This document shows positions 30,451-40,765 of a DNA stretch of 64,000 nucleotides, piece by piece. This stretch comes from Cercis canadensis. Lineage: Eukaryota; Streptophyta; Magnoliopsida; Fabales; Fabaceae. The translations under genes were made by a program, and so were the position numbers. Numbering within the stretch: the first letter of the stretch is position 1; every line of letters begins with the position of its first letter. The notes beneath the pieces are model-generated. The model saw only the letters and a list, made by a program, of their open reading frames with translations, had not been told where the DNA came from and did not search any database. The stretch is taken from positions 74,920 through 138,919 of the forward strand of contig QAOA01001695.1 of NCBI GenBank assembly GCA_003255065.1. Reading direction: 5' to 3'.

Positions 30451-30838
30451 TTTGAAAATGAAGTTTGTGCTGAGATACCCAATGCTTTCTGGCAAAGGAA
30501 AAAGCACATAGTTAGTTTACCATATGAAAAAGATTTCAATGAAAGAAATATTCCTACAAAAGCCTGACCAATTCAAATGAATAATGAATTATTAAATTAC
30601 TGTAAAAAAGAAATCCAAGAACTATTACATAAAAAAACTTATTAGGCCTAGCAAATCCCCTTGGAGCTGTGCGGCCTTTTATGTCCAAAACCAAGCCGAA
30701 TTAGAAAGATGAGCACCTGGACTAGTTATCAATTATAAACCATTAAACAAAGTACTTCAATGGATTAGATATCCTATTCCCAATAAGAAATATCTCATAG
30801 GAAGATTATATAATACTTCAATATTTTCTAAATTTGAT
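30451..30838 (+). pseudogene. EPRV-8 reverse transcriptase N-terminal part
   Basis: Readable from LIRPSKSPWSCAAFYVQNQA through INYKPLNKVLQWIRYPIPNK to IFSKFD, where RT motif A begins. It ends there at a TA-rich joint (GATATATATAATC) with EPRV-9. The catalytic YIDD region is absent. Confidence 0.85.
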
Positions 30839-31948
30839 ATATATAATCTATGCTATCATTAAACATTTCATAGGTGAACTTCAAAACTTTCAAGAAAAAT
30901 CATTAGAAATTTTAGTTAACTTAAGATGTAGAAAACTCTCAGACTTAAGATGGTATAAGAATGTATTTTTCTCAAAAGTATTCTTAAGAAGTGATTGCAA
31001 TGTAGCTTATTGGAAAGAAAAGTTTATCTTTGGACTTCCAAAGCTATTTGCAAAAAAAGTCAAAGAAAGATTAAGAAATTTTGGTACTCAACAAGGATTA
31101 TCATTAAGTCAAGTTTATAAAACCTTTTCATATGGTCAGTTAGTTAGTGCTATCAATCAAGAATCAATGGCTCAGTGTAATGATATAAAATTCAAAAATA
31201 AGATTAAAAAAGATAGTCATAAGAGAAGAGATGAATTAGGTAATATTAGTAATCAAATGGGTTTTGATAGTAAGTTAGTTTCTCCCTCTTCAAGAAATAG
31301 GAAAAATCATAAATCTTTTAGGAAAGAATTTAGGAATAAAAGGTTTAATAAGAATAGAAAATATTATGGTAAAAGTGAATCAAATAAATTTTCAAAAGAA
31401 TCAAGTAAATCTTCAAAGAATCAAAACAAATCTCATAGAAGTTCAAAGTCTAAAAAGTATTACAAAGGTCCAGTTTGTTATAGGTGTGGTCAAATAGGAC
31501 ATTATAAGAATAATTGTCCAATGAAGAAAAAGATAAATTCATTAAATACGGGTGAAGAACTAAAAGAATAATCAAGTAAATTATTCATTAACAATGTTTC
31601 AGACTCAGAGAATGAATCTGAAAGAGATTCTTCAGAACAAAATTCTGAAGAAGATCAATTAGAAAATATCTATGAAGTTCAAGAAGAATCATCTAAATCT
31701 GTAATAGATGAACCTTGTGTTCAAAATTGAAATGATCCAAATTTTACTAAAAATTGCAAGTCAATAAATGTTATTTCATCGGAAGCTAATTTTCTCATAG
31801 ATGTCATAGAAAAAATAGATGATGATGAAATCAAAAAGCAATATCTTTTAAAATTTAAAGATATTATAGTTAAAGAAAAACCTAGTATACATGATATCAA
31901 ACCTATAAGTCTTAGTGATATACTTTCAAAAATGAATTCAAAACAGCA
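30834..31948 (+). pseudogene. EPRV-9 capsid C-terminal part with CCHC finger
   Basis: One open frame (30834-31571) with AIIKHFIGELQNFQEKSLE, WYKNVFFSKVFLRSDCN and YWKEKFIFGLPKLFAKKVKE. A long Ser/Lys/Arg/Asn-rich basic tract leads to the finger CYRCGQIGHYKNNC (31476-31517). The stop at 31569-31571 is in-frame. Acidic text follows with CVQN-NDPNFTKNC. The piece from 31250 onward is repeated after the N at 31949. Confidence 0.85.
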
Positions 31949-32648
31949 NTAATCAAATGGGTTTTGATAGTAAGTTAGTTTCTCCCTCTTCAAGAAATAG
32001 GAAAAATCATAAATCTTTTAGGAAAGAATTTAGGAATAAAAGGTTTAATAAGAATAGAAAATATTATGGTAAAAGTGAATCAAATAAATTTTCAAAAGAA
32101 TCAAGTCAATCTTCAAAGAATCAAAACAAATCTCATAGAAGTTCAAAGTCTAAAAAGTATTACAAAGGTCCAGTTTGTTATAGGTGTGGTCAAATAGGAC
32201 ATTATAAGAATAATTGTCCAATGAAGAAAAAAATAAATTCATTAAATACGGGTGAAGAACTAAAAGAATAATCAAGTAAATTATTCATTAACAATGTTTC
32301 AGACTCAGAGAATGAATCTGAAAGAGATTCTTCAGAACAAAATTCTGAAGAAGATCAATTAGAAAATATCTATGAAGTTCAAGAAGAATCATCTAAATCT
32401 GTAATAGATGAACCTTGTGTTCAAAATTGAAAAGATCCAAATTTTACTAAAAATTGCAAGTCAATAAATGTTATTTCATCGGAAGATAATTTTCTCATAG
32501 ATGTCATAGAAAAAATAGATGATGATGAAATCAAAAAGCAATATCTTTTAAAATTAAAAGATATTATAGTTAAAGAAAAACCTAGTATACATGATATCAA
32601 ACCTATAAGTCTTAGTGATATACTTTCAAAAATGAATTCAAAACAGCA
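31949..32648. other. Single-N join with duplicated sequence
   Basis: 31950-32648 repeats 31250-31948 with a handful of differences, including a second CCHC finger at 32176-32217. Probable unmerged assembly overlap. Confidence 0.8.
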
Positions 32649-33868
32649 AGTAGTTTTTGTCAAAGATCTTCAAAATGAAATTAAAGAAGTCAAAGAAGAG
32701 ATTAGACAATTAAAGCAAAATCAGAGTCAAATAGAATTAGAGTTGCTTAACTTGTCATTAAAAAATCACATTAATAGTCAAGCATCTAGTCAAAAAGATA
32801 AGGATGAAGATATTCCACAATCTTCAAATCCTCATGAAACATATTTGAATATCATCAATAAGATTCAAATTCAAAAATGGTATTGTAAAATATCATTAAT
32901 CATTAATGATGAATATCATAGAAATTTTATAGCTCTAATAGACTCAGGAGCATATATGAATTGTATTTAAGAAGGATTAATTCCTACTAAGTACTATGAA
33001 AAGACTTTAGAGTCTTTATCTAGTGCTAATGGTTCAAAACTTCAAATAGATTATAAGTTAACCAAGACTCATATTTGTAATAAAGGAATTTGTTTCAAAA
33101 ATACTTTTATTTTAGTAAAAAATATTTCAACACCAGTCATAATAGGAACTCCTTTCCTTACTCAAATTTATCCTTTTCATGTAACACCTTAAGGAATACA
33201 TACTATTCAAGGTGGTAAAGAAATCATATTTGAATTTCTTACCGCGATGAAAGACAAAGATGTTAATGAAATTCAAAATAGTTCAATATATGTTATCAAT
33301 ATAATAATGAAAAAACAAAAACAAATTCAATACTTAAATCAAGAAGTTTATTACAAGAGAATAGAAGAACAAATTCAAAATTCTCAGGTAAAGGAAAGAA
33401 TAGAGAAAATTCAAAAGAAGATTGAAAATGAAGTCTGTTTAGATCTTTCAAATGTTTTTTGGCAAAGAAAAAAGCATATGGTAGAATTACCTTATGAAAA
33501 AAAAATCCATGAAAATAAGATTCCTACAAAAACAAGACCAATTCAAATGAAGAAAGAATTGTTAAAAATTTGCAAGAAAAAAATTCAAGAGTTATTAGAC
33601 AAAAAACTCATTAGACCAAGTAAATCTCCTTGGACTTGTGCAGCTTTTTATGTGAATAAACAAGCTGAACAAGAAAGAGGAGTACCCAAGTTAGTCACAA
33701 ATTATAAGCCTCTCAACAAAGTTCTTCAATGGATTAGGTATCCAATACCTAACAAAAAAGATTTGATTAGTCGTCTGTATAATGCATTTGTATTTTCAAA
33801 ATTTGATATGAAATGGTTTTTGGCAAATTCAAATTCATGAAAAAGATATATACAAAACTACTTTCACA
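32632..33868 (+). pseudogene. EPRV-9 coiled coil, protease and RT N-terminal part
   Basis: The segment 32632-32970 is a Leu/Lys/Glu coiled coil followed by FIALIDSGAYMNCI (protease DSG). A TAA and then IGTPFLTQIYPFHV follow. The next open part (33247-33840) runs through LLDKKLIRPSKSPWTCAAFY and LNKVLQWIRYPIPNKKDLI to FSKFDMK, where a frameshift occurs. Homology ends at about 33868, before the catalytic YIDD. Confidence 0.85.
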
Positions 33869-33949
33869 GTTTCATATAAATTTTCAAATATTAAATTATT
33901 GTTTACATTAATAAAACTAGTTTTGCAGATGAATCCTTAACAGTCCTTA

Positions 33950-34627
33950 ATGTTGTTTGGGGATAAAGCCTTACCTGCCTGGCTTAGACAATCTAATTTT
34001 CATTACAGAGGTAACTTAGTAAATTTAGATCACTGTGAAATAGTAATATTAGATACTATTTGGAATATTAATGACTTCAATAGTAAACTATTAATTTTAG
34101 AAATAGTAGTAGATTATTTTCGCTTTTCTCATGAAAAATATCATCACAAAGTTTGTCTCACTTGTTGAACATCAAAAGATTTCATAAATGATATTATCTA
34201 CAAAAATTCTGATTTACTTCAAGAATAGGATTTTCTCAAAAGACAAGTAGAAGCCCTAACAGTCCAATTGGCTCGTAGTGGAATATCACTATCATCCCCA
34301 CTGGATGATGAAGACAAATTCAAAAATCTTGATCATATGGAAGATGAAACTTTAGCCCCACTAGCTAAAGAAAAATGTGAGACAAGCAAGAGTTATACTA
34401 GAGTCTTAGCCCCACTGGCTAAAGATAAGAGTGAGACAAATGAGAATATCAAAACTTTAGCCCCACTGGTTGAAGACAAATGTGAGATTAGCAAGAGTGT
34501 CAAAACTTTAGCCCCACTAGCTAAAGGAAAAGAACAAATTTTATCTTTGACCCCACTAGTTAAAGAAAAATTAATAGAAGAAGATAAAGAAAAAGAAAAA
34601 GTCAAGAGCTTTCTTCTTTACTCATAG
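33950..34627 (+). pseudogene. EPRV-9 3' module, part 1: unknown protein with Ala-Pro-Leu repeats
   Basis: The first open part (33950-34168) reads LPAWLRQSNFHYRGNLVNL and FRFSHEKYHHKVCLTC, then a stop. After another stop the frame 34268-34627 has DFLKRQVEALTVQLARSG-like coiled-coil text and a run of repeats built on (T/V)LAPLAK-K-E. I recognise no family. Its place is that of the last ORF of the other copies, so it may serve the same role, or it may be foreign sequence. Confidence 0.5.
34289..34570 (+). repeat. In-frame tandem repeats (54/51/51/42 bp units)
   Basis: Units start with TTAGCCCCACT at 34352, 34406, 34457 and 34508, with a partial unit at 34550 and a degenerate first unit near 34290. 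All spacings are multiples of three, so the protein repeats in register: a Pro-Leu core followed by a charged K-x-K-x-E segment. Confidence 0.85.
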
Positions 34628-34763
34628 TTTTCTCAATCAATTTCTAGACGTTGATTGCAGAGAGCTTATTTATCAAACACTTCAAAATACTAAACTCAAC
34701 AAACAAGAGTTTATTCAAAAAGCCTTAGTAGAATTAACTTGTGACAACAAACTCATTCCAGGA

Positions 34764-35550
34764 ATGAACTGGACATGGGAATGTTATCATGGCTTCACTA
34801 AACCTCCATGTCTTAAAGAAGATCCTTTGTGCAAAGAAATTCCTCTTTCAATGTCTGACTGTAAATGTCACTTTACCTATCGTATCTGTAGAGCCTCCTT
34901 ACACCTTTCCCTTTATCAACCAATTACAATCAACTTCAAAGAAGAACCAATAGTTTTAACCCCTCAAAAACTTTTAGATTACAGATACTTCTGCCATGTT
35001 ATCATTACAGACCCTGACCAATCCGAAGAATTTGGTAGAAAATTATCCCATAGTATCATCAATTCCTTTGATACCTTTCCTCCAAAAAGCTATATTGAAT
35101 TAATTATTCAAAGCAAAGCTCCATAGTGGATTAAAGGCATTTGTTATCATGCTCAACACAAAATCCTAATAACAAAAACACAAGAAAAAACCATATCTTA
35201 TGTCCTCAAAATACCTTTGGCCTTGTTACAATATTACCCGACGTAGGCAAATTAGACACTGGAGAGCTAGAACAATTGCAAAAGACTTTTCAATAAAATA
35301 CCAAATCCTTGTTGTAGAAGACAATTATCAAAAAATCTACGTAGACCTTTCTCTTCCAGAAATCCCTTTCAAAATAAGAACCGATTTTGAACAATTAATT
35401 GAGCATTATATTCAAAAGAAGCACGTAGATTATTTAGAAGAAATAGACCTTCGTTATCTAAATGCAGCTGAAGATGATGATAGATTAGATTACTGGAATC
35501 AAATTCATGATGAAAACTATCATAATATTATAAATCAAATGGATACATGA
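34764..35550 (+). pseudogene. EPRV-9 3' module, part 2: unknown Cys-rich protein
   Basis: The open frame 34764-35126 reads MNWTWECYHGFTKPPC and has a Cys cluster (PCLKEDPLC, SDCKCHFTYRIC) that could bind metal, then an Ile/Leu-rich part. After a TAG and a frame change the segment 35200-35550 continues with YQILVVEDNYQKIYVDLSLP and a strongly acidic C-terminal part (LNAAEDDDRLDYWN), ending at NIINQMDT. Family not recognised. The end joins the usual lineage-B 3' non-coding region. Confidence 0.5.
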
Positions 35551-35905
35551 TATCATCCTAGAGCAATCTTTCAAAGTTTCTCATTTTCCAACAAGCTCCA
35601 CATGCTCAAAGAATCTCAAGGTACAAGTCAATTCAAAAGCTTTTAGAGAATTTTCAAGGTGGCCAAAATGGATGCTTCAAGAAGTCATACTTTACAAGTG
35701 GCAAAGTTAGAAGACATGAAGACTTTTCAACAAGCAAAAGTGGCAAGGTTTCAAGTCTCAAGATGTCATCAAATCATTCATACTTTACACTTCAACAAGA
35801 AGACAAAAGTGAAGTTTCAAGAAAGTTATTCTCACTTTACACCTCGCCAAAGTTAGCAAGACATGACTCCGGACTTCAACACTTCTCAAGTCCCCATCTC
35901 AACTC

Positions 35906-35913
35906 TATAAAAG
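35906..35913 (+). promoter_or_regulatory. EPRV-9 TATA box (TATAAAAG)
   Basis: TATAAAAG in the context CAACTCTATAAAAGGAAAC. The surrounding 200 bp are homologous to the EPRV-5 promoter region. Confidence 0.72.
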
Positions 35914-36224
35914 GAAACTCAAGACACAAGTGAAGGCATCATAAACTTTTCCATGATAAACTTTCCGCATCTTAAGCCTTTATTCTCTTTGTAAGCTTTT
36001 AGAAGCAAGCTCTCCTTAGTCTTAGATTTGCAAAAGTTTCAAAGCCTAAGTTAGCAAACCTTTCATAATCCTTCAAAGTCCCTTCTCTCCTATGTATCAA
36101 AGCTTTGTTTGTAATTAATTTCAAAAGCAAGTTTCAAGAACTTTCAAAGTTGTAAGTGTTATTTTGTTCAATATCAAGTTTACTTTTCAATACTTTTTGC
36201 ATTCATAATCCCATTCCCACTTTT

Positions 36225-36314
36225 CCAGAGCGGATTACCGCCGGATTAGCCTCATTTCCTAGCATTAATCCCTCTCCTACTTTTCCATAGCGGATTACCA
36301 CCAGATTAGCCTCC
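36225..36314 (+). promoter_or_regulatory. EPRV-9 leader: two motifs in a 63-bp tandem
   Basis: GCGGATTACCGCCGGATTAG (36229-36250) and GCGGATTACCACCAGATTAG (about 36290-36311), each preceded by CTACTTTTCCA-type text, so the tandem unit is about 60 bp. Confidence 0.78.
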
Positions 36315-36356
36315 TTTTATTTTGAAATACTATTCATTTTACTGTTCAGACCCATT

Positions 36357-36585
36357 TTGACGCAAGATCGTTTCAATTTTGACTTAATGATTAATAAGGA
36401 AGATAAGTATTAATGAGTAAGTCAAAAATTTTAATGAAAGGGTGCAGAAATTAACTTAAACATGTAGAACAAGTAAAAGTGTCGGCATGAACAGTAACTT
36501 GTGAACAGTGCTGTGAATAGCACTTGTGAACATTAACAATGAACAATATTTTTTAATAGTAAAATGAAATGAAACATAAGGGAGA
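36357..36585. other. Leader-like DNA between EPRV-9 and EPRV-10
   Basis: No primer-binding site or gene. On the minus strand it is rich in TGTTCA / CTATTCA words like other EPRV leaders, so it probably belongs to the EPRV-10 leader. Confidence 0.5.
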
Positions 36586-36690
36586 CTAATCTGACGGTAA
36601 TCCATCAAGAAAAGTAGGAAATGGATGACAATAAATTAATAAAATGAAGTAAATAGGGGACTAATCTGGCGGTAGTCCGTCCAAAAAAGT
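36586..36690 (-). promoter_or_regulatory. EPRV-10 leader motifs
   Basis: On the minus strand GGACTACCGCCAGATTAG at about 36661-36679 and GGATTACCGTCAGATTAG at about 36590-36607, 70 nt apart. Confidence 0.8.
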
Positions 36691-36723
36691 AGGAAAGGGA
36701 TAACAATAAGTAATAAAATGAAA

Positions 36724-36888
36724 TTTATTGATAGAAGTTAAAACTTACAATGATTGAAGCTAAAGCTTCTTCAAAATGATTTGTAAAACTTGAAATTCGA
36801 AAGAAATATTTGGCAGAGGATTCTTTAAGACTATTCTTTCTCTTTTTTCCAACTCTGCCTTACAATGAAGTTCGACTATCTATTTATA
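36724..36888 (-). promoter_or_regulatory. EPRV-10 TATA box and poly(A) signal
   Basis: TATAAAT at 36882-36888 and AATAAA at 36724-36729 on the minus strand, about 155 nt apart as in EPRV-1 and EPRV-2. Confidence 0.72.
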
Positions 36889-37177
36889 GAAGAAGATGAA
36901 ACTCTAACTGCATTACAATATAATATATTTTAGTACAATGCTTCTATTAGATAACATAATTATCCTTTTGATGAGCTGGCTGATTATGATGAGGAGAGAA
37001 TCTTATCCTTTTGTTGGAGAATTTGAATAATTGTCCTTGTGATGAACTGGCTGACTCAGTAGAGAATCTTAGCCTTTTGTCAGAGAATGCTTTATTCATG
37101 TGAATGATGAATTTTGTCTGTTTGAAAAGACTTTGATGGCTTGGATGTCTTTGTCATTTTGCTTTAATGAGATTATT

Positions 37178-38408
37178 TCAGAATGGGACAAATACATCGT
37201 CAGAATTAATCTCTATCCTATAGCAATCATCTTTATTGGACTGTAATTAACTGCATTGGTCTGAATGCCTTTGAGACAAATCTTTTGTTTGGCTAGATGA
37301 GGCTTCTTCTTTTTCTAATTGCTGTAAAAAATTTCGCAGCTTTTCTTTGAAATCTTTTCTTGAAGTAGAGGCAGCTAAATCAGCTTGACAAAATGATTTT
37401 GTTACTAAAAATGTTTCATGGGAAGGAGGATTGATGGTTAAATGAGGATTTCCAAAGAGCTACTTTAATATTTCTATCTTTTTGGCATGTTCAAAATTGA
37501 ATTTTGGCCACCAACGAATTTTAATTTGTCGGGCTAGATATATATGAGAAGGAGGATGATTGATTTCGTGAAGACAATAGTCCCAACACATGATCCAGGG
37601 AAGTCAAAATAGAATTATGAAGTAAATGAATTTATAATGTTGAGGTAAATTTGAATTTGATTGAAATAGTTTTCAACTGTCTTTGATTTCTTTAGGGAAA
37701 ATTGTTGGACAAGGGCCGATATCTATGAACCAGTCAATAAACCAGGCAGGGAATGATTTTGGACAATTATGATCAAATTGAAAGAACCATGAGTGGGCTA
37801 AAGAGTAACGCAAAGGATATTATACCATCCATCCATATAATCTAAATAATTATATTGAGGAGGATCAAATGGATAAGAAATTTTTTTGGGTAATTTTAAA
37901 GGTTGTCCCCATTAAAAAGGATGAATGCCTTTAAGAATATTCATTTTTGAAAAAGAAACTTTACTAGGGTCATTGCATTCCATAGTAGGAGTGAATTTAA
38001 TTGACACAGAATCGACTAAGATGAATTCATAGAATTCTTTGGATTTTTGCATTGATTTTGGACAATAATTCCATCTAGTAGGAAAGATTGACTTGGCTAT
38101 CTGTCTAGTTCCTTTTCTATGTCAATTGAGAAGATTACTAATCTTTTTGCTTTTGGATTATAACAAACGGAAGGAAATTCTGGTGTATGAGATGTTGGGG
38201 AGATTGATGGACCAGGAAGTGTTCCCATAACCGTGTATCTATTTGAATATGATATTGGTGATTGGGGTCTAAATGGTGGTCTGGTTGCTCTTGGTAATGG
38301 AATTGGAGGAAAATGTTGAAATGAGGTTAAATGATTTGAAAGTGATGGAGAGGCTGTTAGTTTTTTGGCAAATGATTCTTTTGATTTTGGAGGTGCTATT
38401 TCACTCAT
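37178..38408 (-). pseudogene. EPRV-10 last ORF
   Basis: The ATG at 38408-38406 overlaps the POL stop as ATGAGTGA. The N-terminal 103 codons are open (KSKESFAKKLTASPSLSNHL, RATRPPFRPQSP, then a basic RLVIFSIDIEKE segment). The rest is readable with frameshifts and stops to DEVFVPF-like SDDVFVPF at 37178. The acidic tail reads NKDDCYRIEINS. Confidence 0.85.
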
Positions 38409-38905
38409 TCTTGTAACCCTGTAAAAATTCTCTTGTAAGGAAATCTAGTAAAGAATTGCTCTCACCTTTTATGAATTCAATATCAAACTCAAAACAAGAA
38501 AGAATGACCTGCCATCTTGCAAAGATTTGTTTAGAAACTAAGTTTTGAACATCTTTTTGTAAAACATCTTTTTCTGCTTTACAATCAATGCGTAGAAGAA
38601 ATTTTTTGTTTATCAAATCATCTTCAAATTTTGTGATGCATAAAACAATAGATAAAATCTTCTTTTTACTGTAGAATAATTCTTTTGGCTGTCGATCCAA
38701 GAACCAGAATTATATCAAACAATTTATTCTTTTCCATTGAATTTTTGTTTTAGAATTCCCCCATAACCTATATTTGAAGCATCTATTTCTACTATCATTA
38801 AAGATTTAGGATTGGGAATTCCTAGATAAGGGAGGTTTTTGACTTTTACTTTTATAAGTTTGACTACTTCAATCATTTCATTATTCCACGCAATAGGATT
38901 CTTTT
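38401..38905 (-). pseudogene. EPRV-10 RNase H
   Basis: The open part 38700-38401 holds the C-terminal half (KKILSIVLCITKFEDDL, KQIFARWQVILSCFEF, DFLTREFLQG). The N-terminal half (38905-38701) is frameshifted, and about 25 nt are missing at the border to RT, so RT and RNase H are no longer in one frame. Confidence 0.85.
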
Positions 38906-40417
38906 TTAATCTTTTGAATTAGGTATAAAGTCAGAGACATAATTTAAACATCTTAAAAATCTTTGTAACTGTTTTTTGTCTTTTATTTCATCTGGAAATT
39001 TTTCTGCAAATTCTATAGATCTACTAATAGGTTTAATAGTTCCTTGATAAATATCATGACCTAAAAATCTTACTTTGGTTTGGAATAATTTCATCTTTTT
39101 CACATGCACTACTAAACCATTTTCTTTCATAATGTGAAGAAAAGTTTTTAAATGTTTAAAATATTGGTCTAAGGAATTGGAAAATACTAAAACGTCATCT
39201 ATATACACTATAGTAAAATGAGTGTAAGGGTTTAATATATCATTCATTACATTTTGAAATTTAGAAGGAGCATTTTGTAATCCAAAAGACATGACATTCC
39301 ATTCATAATGACCAAAAAGGATTGTAAATGTTGTTTTATATTTGTCTTCTTCTGTGATTTGAATTTGCCAAAATCCTGATTTCATATCAAATTTAGAAAA
39401 TATTAAAGCATTATATAGTCTTCCTATGAGATCTTTCTTATTAGGAATTGGATATCTAATCCATTGAAGTACCTTGTTTAATGGTTTATAATTGATTACT
39501 AATCTCGGTTCTCCTCTTTCTAATTCAGTTTGGTTTTGGACATAAAAAGCAGCACAACTCCATGGAGATTTACTAGGTCTAATGAGTTTTTTATCTAATA
39601 ATTCTTGGATTTCTTTGTTATAGTAATTTAATACTTCATTGTTTATTTGGATGGGTCTAGCTTTGCTAGGGATATTTCTTTCATTAAAATCTTTTTCATA
39701 TGGTAAACTAACTATGTGCTTTTTTCTTTGCCAGAAAGCATTAGATATTTCGGCACAAACTTCTTTTTCAAATTGTTTTAGTAATAATTCTACCTTTTGT
39801 TGAATTGTAGGAGTTTGTGATTGTTCTTCTATTCTTCTATAATGAATTTCTTTAGTTAAATAACTTATCTGTTGATTTTTAGAATAAATTCTATTGAGAG
39901 AGAAAATCGTACTATTTTGTAAACTATTGATTTCTTTTATCTTAGGGGAAGACACAAAATTAAAATGAATGTCTTTCTCTAAAATTATAGTTTTTATTCC
40001 AGTATGAGTGACTTTAAGAGGATAAATTTGAGTTAGAAAGGGTGTTCCTAAGATTAATTGTTCTTTCATATCTTTTACTAATAGAAAGATATTTTTAAAA
40101 CATATGCCTTGATTACACATGTGTGCTTTAGATAATTTATATTTGATTTGTAATCTTACTCCATTGGTTCCATGTAATTGTTCTGAAGTTTTTTTGTAAT
40201 ATTGAGTTGGAATTAGACCTTCTTGTATACAATTTTGATATGCTCCTGAATCTATCAATGCAATTAAATTTTTATTGAATTCATTATTTATTATTGAATT
40301 TATTAAGCAATACCACTTATGATATTGAATATGACTAATGTTATTCACATAGATTTCTTCAGATAACTCTTCTTCTTTAGTAGATTTGTTTTTAAATTCT
40401 TTAACATATTGTATCAC
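38906..40417 (-). CDS. EPRV-10 protease-reverse transcriptase, 503-codon intact segment
   Basis: The longest open frame in the window, part of the former polyprotein; the Met at 40417 is internal and not a natural start. The aspartic protease active site ALIDSGAYQNC has its DSG at residues 56-58, with LGTPFLTQIYP further on. RT spans roughly residues 225-480: LIRPSKSPWSCAAFY, INYKPLNKVLQWIRYPIP, FSKFDMKSGFWQI (motif A), FGLQNAPSKFQ (motif B) and YIDD at 405-408 (motif C, catalytic). It then enters the connection (FLGHDIYQGTIKP). It ends at DFIPNSKD because of a deletion before RNase H. Confidence 0.9.
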   Translation of the reverse strand: MIQYVKEFKNKSTKEEELSEEIYVNNISHIQYHKWYCLINSIINNEFNKNLIALIDSGAYQNCIQEGLIPTQYYKKTSEQLHGTNGVRLQIKYKLSKAHMCNQGICFKNIFLLVKDMKEQLILGTPFLTQIYPLKVTHTGIKTIILEKDIHFNFVSSPKIKEINSLQNSTIFSLNRIYSKNQQISYLTKEIHYRRIEEQSQTPTIQQKVELLLKQFEKEVCAEISNAFWQRKKHIVSLPYEKDFNERNIPSKARPIQINNEVLNYYNKEIQELLDKKLIRPSKSPWSCAAFYVQNQTELERGEPRLVINYKPLNKVLQWIRYPIPNKKDLIGRLYNALIFSKFDMKSGFWQIQITEEDKYKTTFTILFGHYEWNVMSFGLQNAPSKFQNVMNDILNPYTHFTIVYIDDVLVFSNSLDQYFKHLKTFLHIMKENGLVVHVKKMKLFQTKVRFLGHDIYQGTIKPISRSIEFAEKFPDEIKDKKQLQRFLRCLNYVSDFIPNSKD

Positions 40418-40625
40418 TTGAGTTTCTATTCCAATGTCTTTTAATCTTAACTCCTTTATTTCTTCTTTTAATTGATTTATTTCATATTGTAAATCTTGAA
40501 TCGTGATTTGACTAGTGGATGGTTTAATTTGAAATTTTTGAAATATTTTTCCTAAATTGTAAGGTTCTATTTTTTCTTTTTCTTCCTCTAGTTCTAATTA
40601 TTTCTTTAATTGTTCTAAGTAATTG
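40418..40625 (-). pseudogene. EPRV-10 coiled-coil stub
   Basis: The acidic coiled-coil segment between zinc finger and protease, broken by a stop, continues to about 40625. There the homology ends. Confidence 0.7.
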
Positions 40626-40765
40626 TTGACCTATTTTATTAATTGCTCTCTTTATTGCTTTCTTTTCTTTTCTTTATTCAAAACTGAGACGATCCTAACC
40701 TCAATGGTATATGTATAGTGTATATATATATATATATANNNNNNNNNNTATATATATATATAAAG
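40626..40765. repeat. TA microsatellite with 10-N gap between EPRV-10 and EPRV-11
   Basis: (TA)n on both sides of Ns 40739-40748, preceded by about 100 bp of unassigned DNA. Two oppositely oriented copies meet here. Confidence 0.75.

Larger units (their letters stand above)
19527..30838 (+). mobile_element. EPRV-8, lineage A copy interrupted by two transposons
   Basis: In order: capsid fragment, last-ORF fragment, TATA box, (CACTA-1), poly(A) signal, leader motifs, primer-binding site, ORF1, ORF2, ORF3, spacer, start of the movement gene, N gap, capsid end with CCHC, (TIR element), coiled coil and protease, then RT to FSKFD where EPRV-9 takes over. Because it runs past its own leader into a second round of genes, it represents more than one circular genome unit or a head-to-tail concatemer with deletions. 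Confidence 0.88.
30839..36356 (+). mobile_element. EPRV-9, lineage B copy with an unusual 3' module
   Basis: Capsid, CCHC, protease and RT N-terminal part are lineage B. From about 33870 to 35550 the RT end, RNase H and usual last ORF are replaced by an unrelated coding region. The TATA box and leader motifs then follow as in EPRV-5. Confidence 0.85.
36586..40625 (-). mobile_element. EPRV-10, lineage A copy (leader to coiled coil)
   Basis: Minus-strand copy with leader motifs, poly(A) signal, TATA box, last ORF, RNase H and the longest intact frame of the window (protease-RT, 503 codons). Its right end lies near a TA microsatellite with a 10-N gap. Confidence 0.92.

Noticed and set aside
31476..32217. 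A capsid protein with two CCHC fingers
   Set aside because: The second finger lies in a near-exact repeat after a single N, best explained by an unmerged assembly overlap.
34352..34570. CRISPR-like array
   Set aside because: The repeats are in-frame protein repeats with related, not unique, spacers in a plant genome.
38906..40417. A functional, mobilisable viral polymerase
   Set aside because: Although 503 codons are open, the segment lacks the polyprotein start and is out of frame with RNase H after a deletion; no copy in the window is complete.
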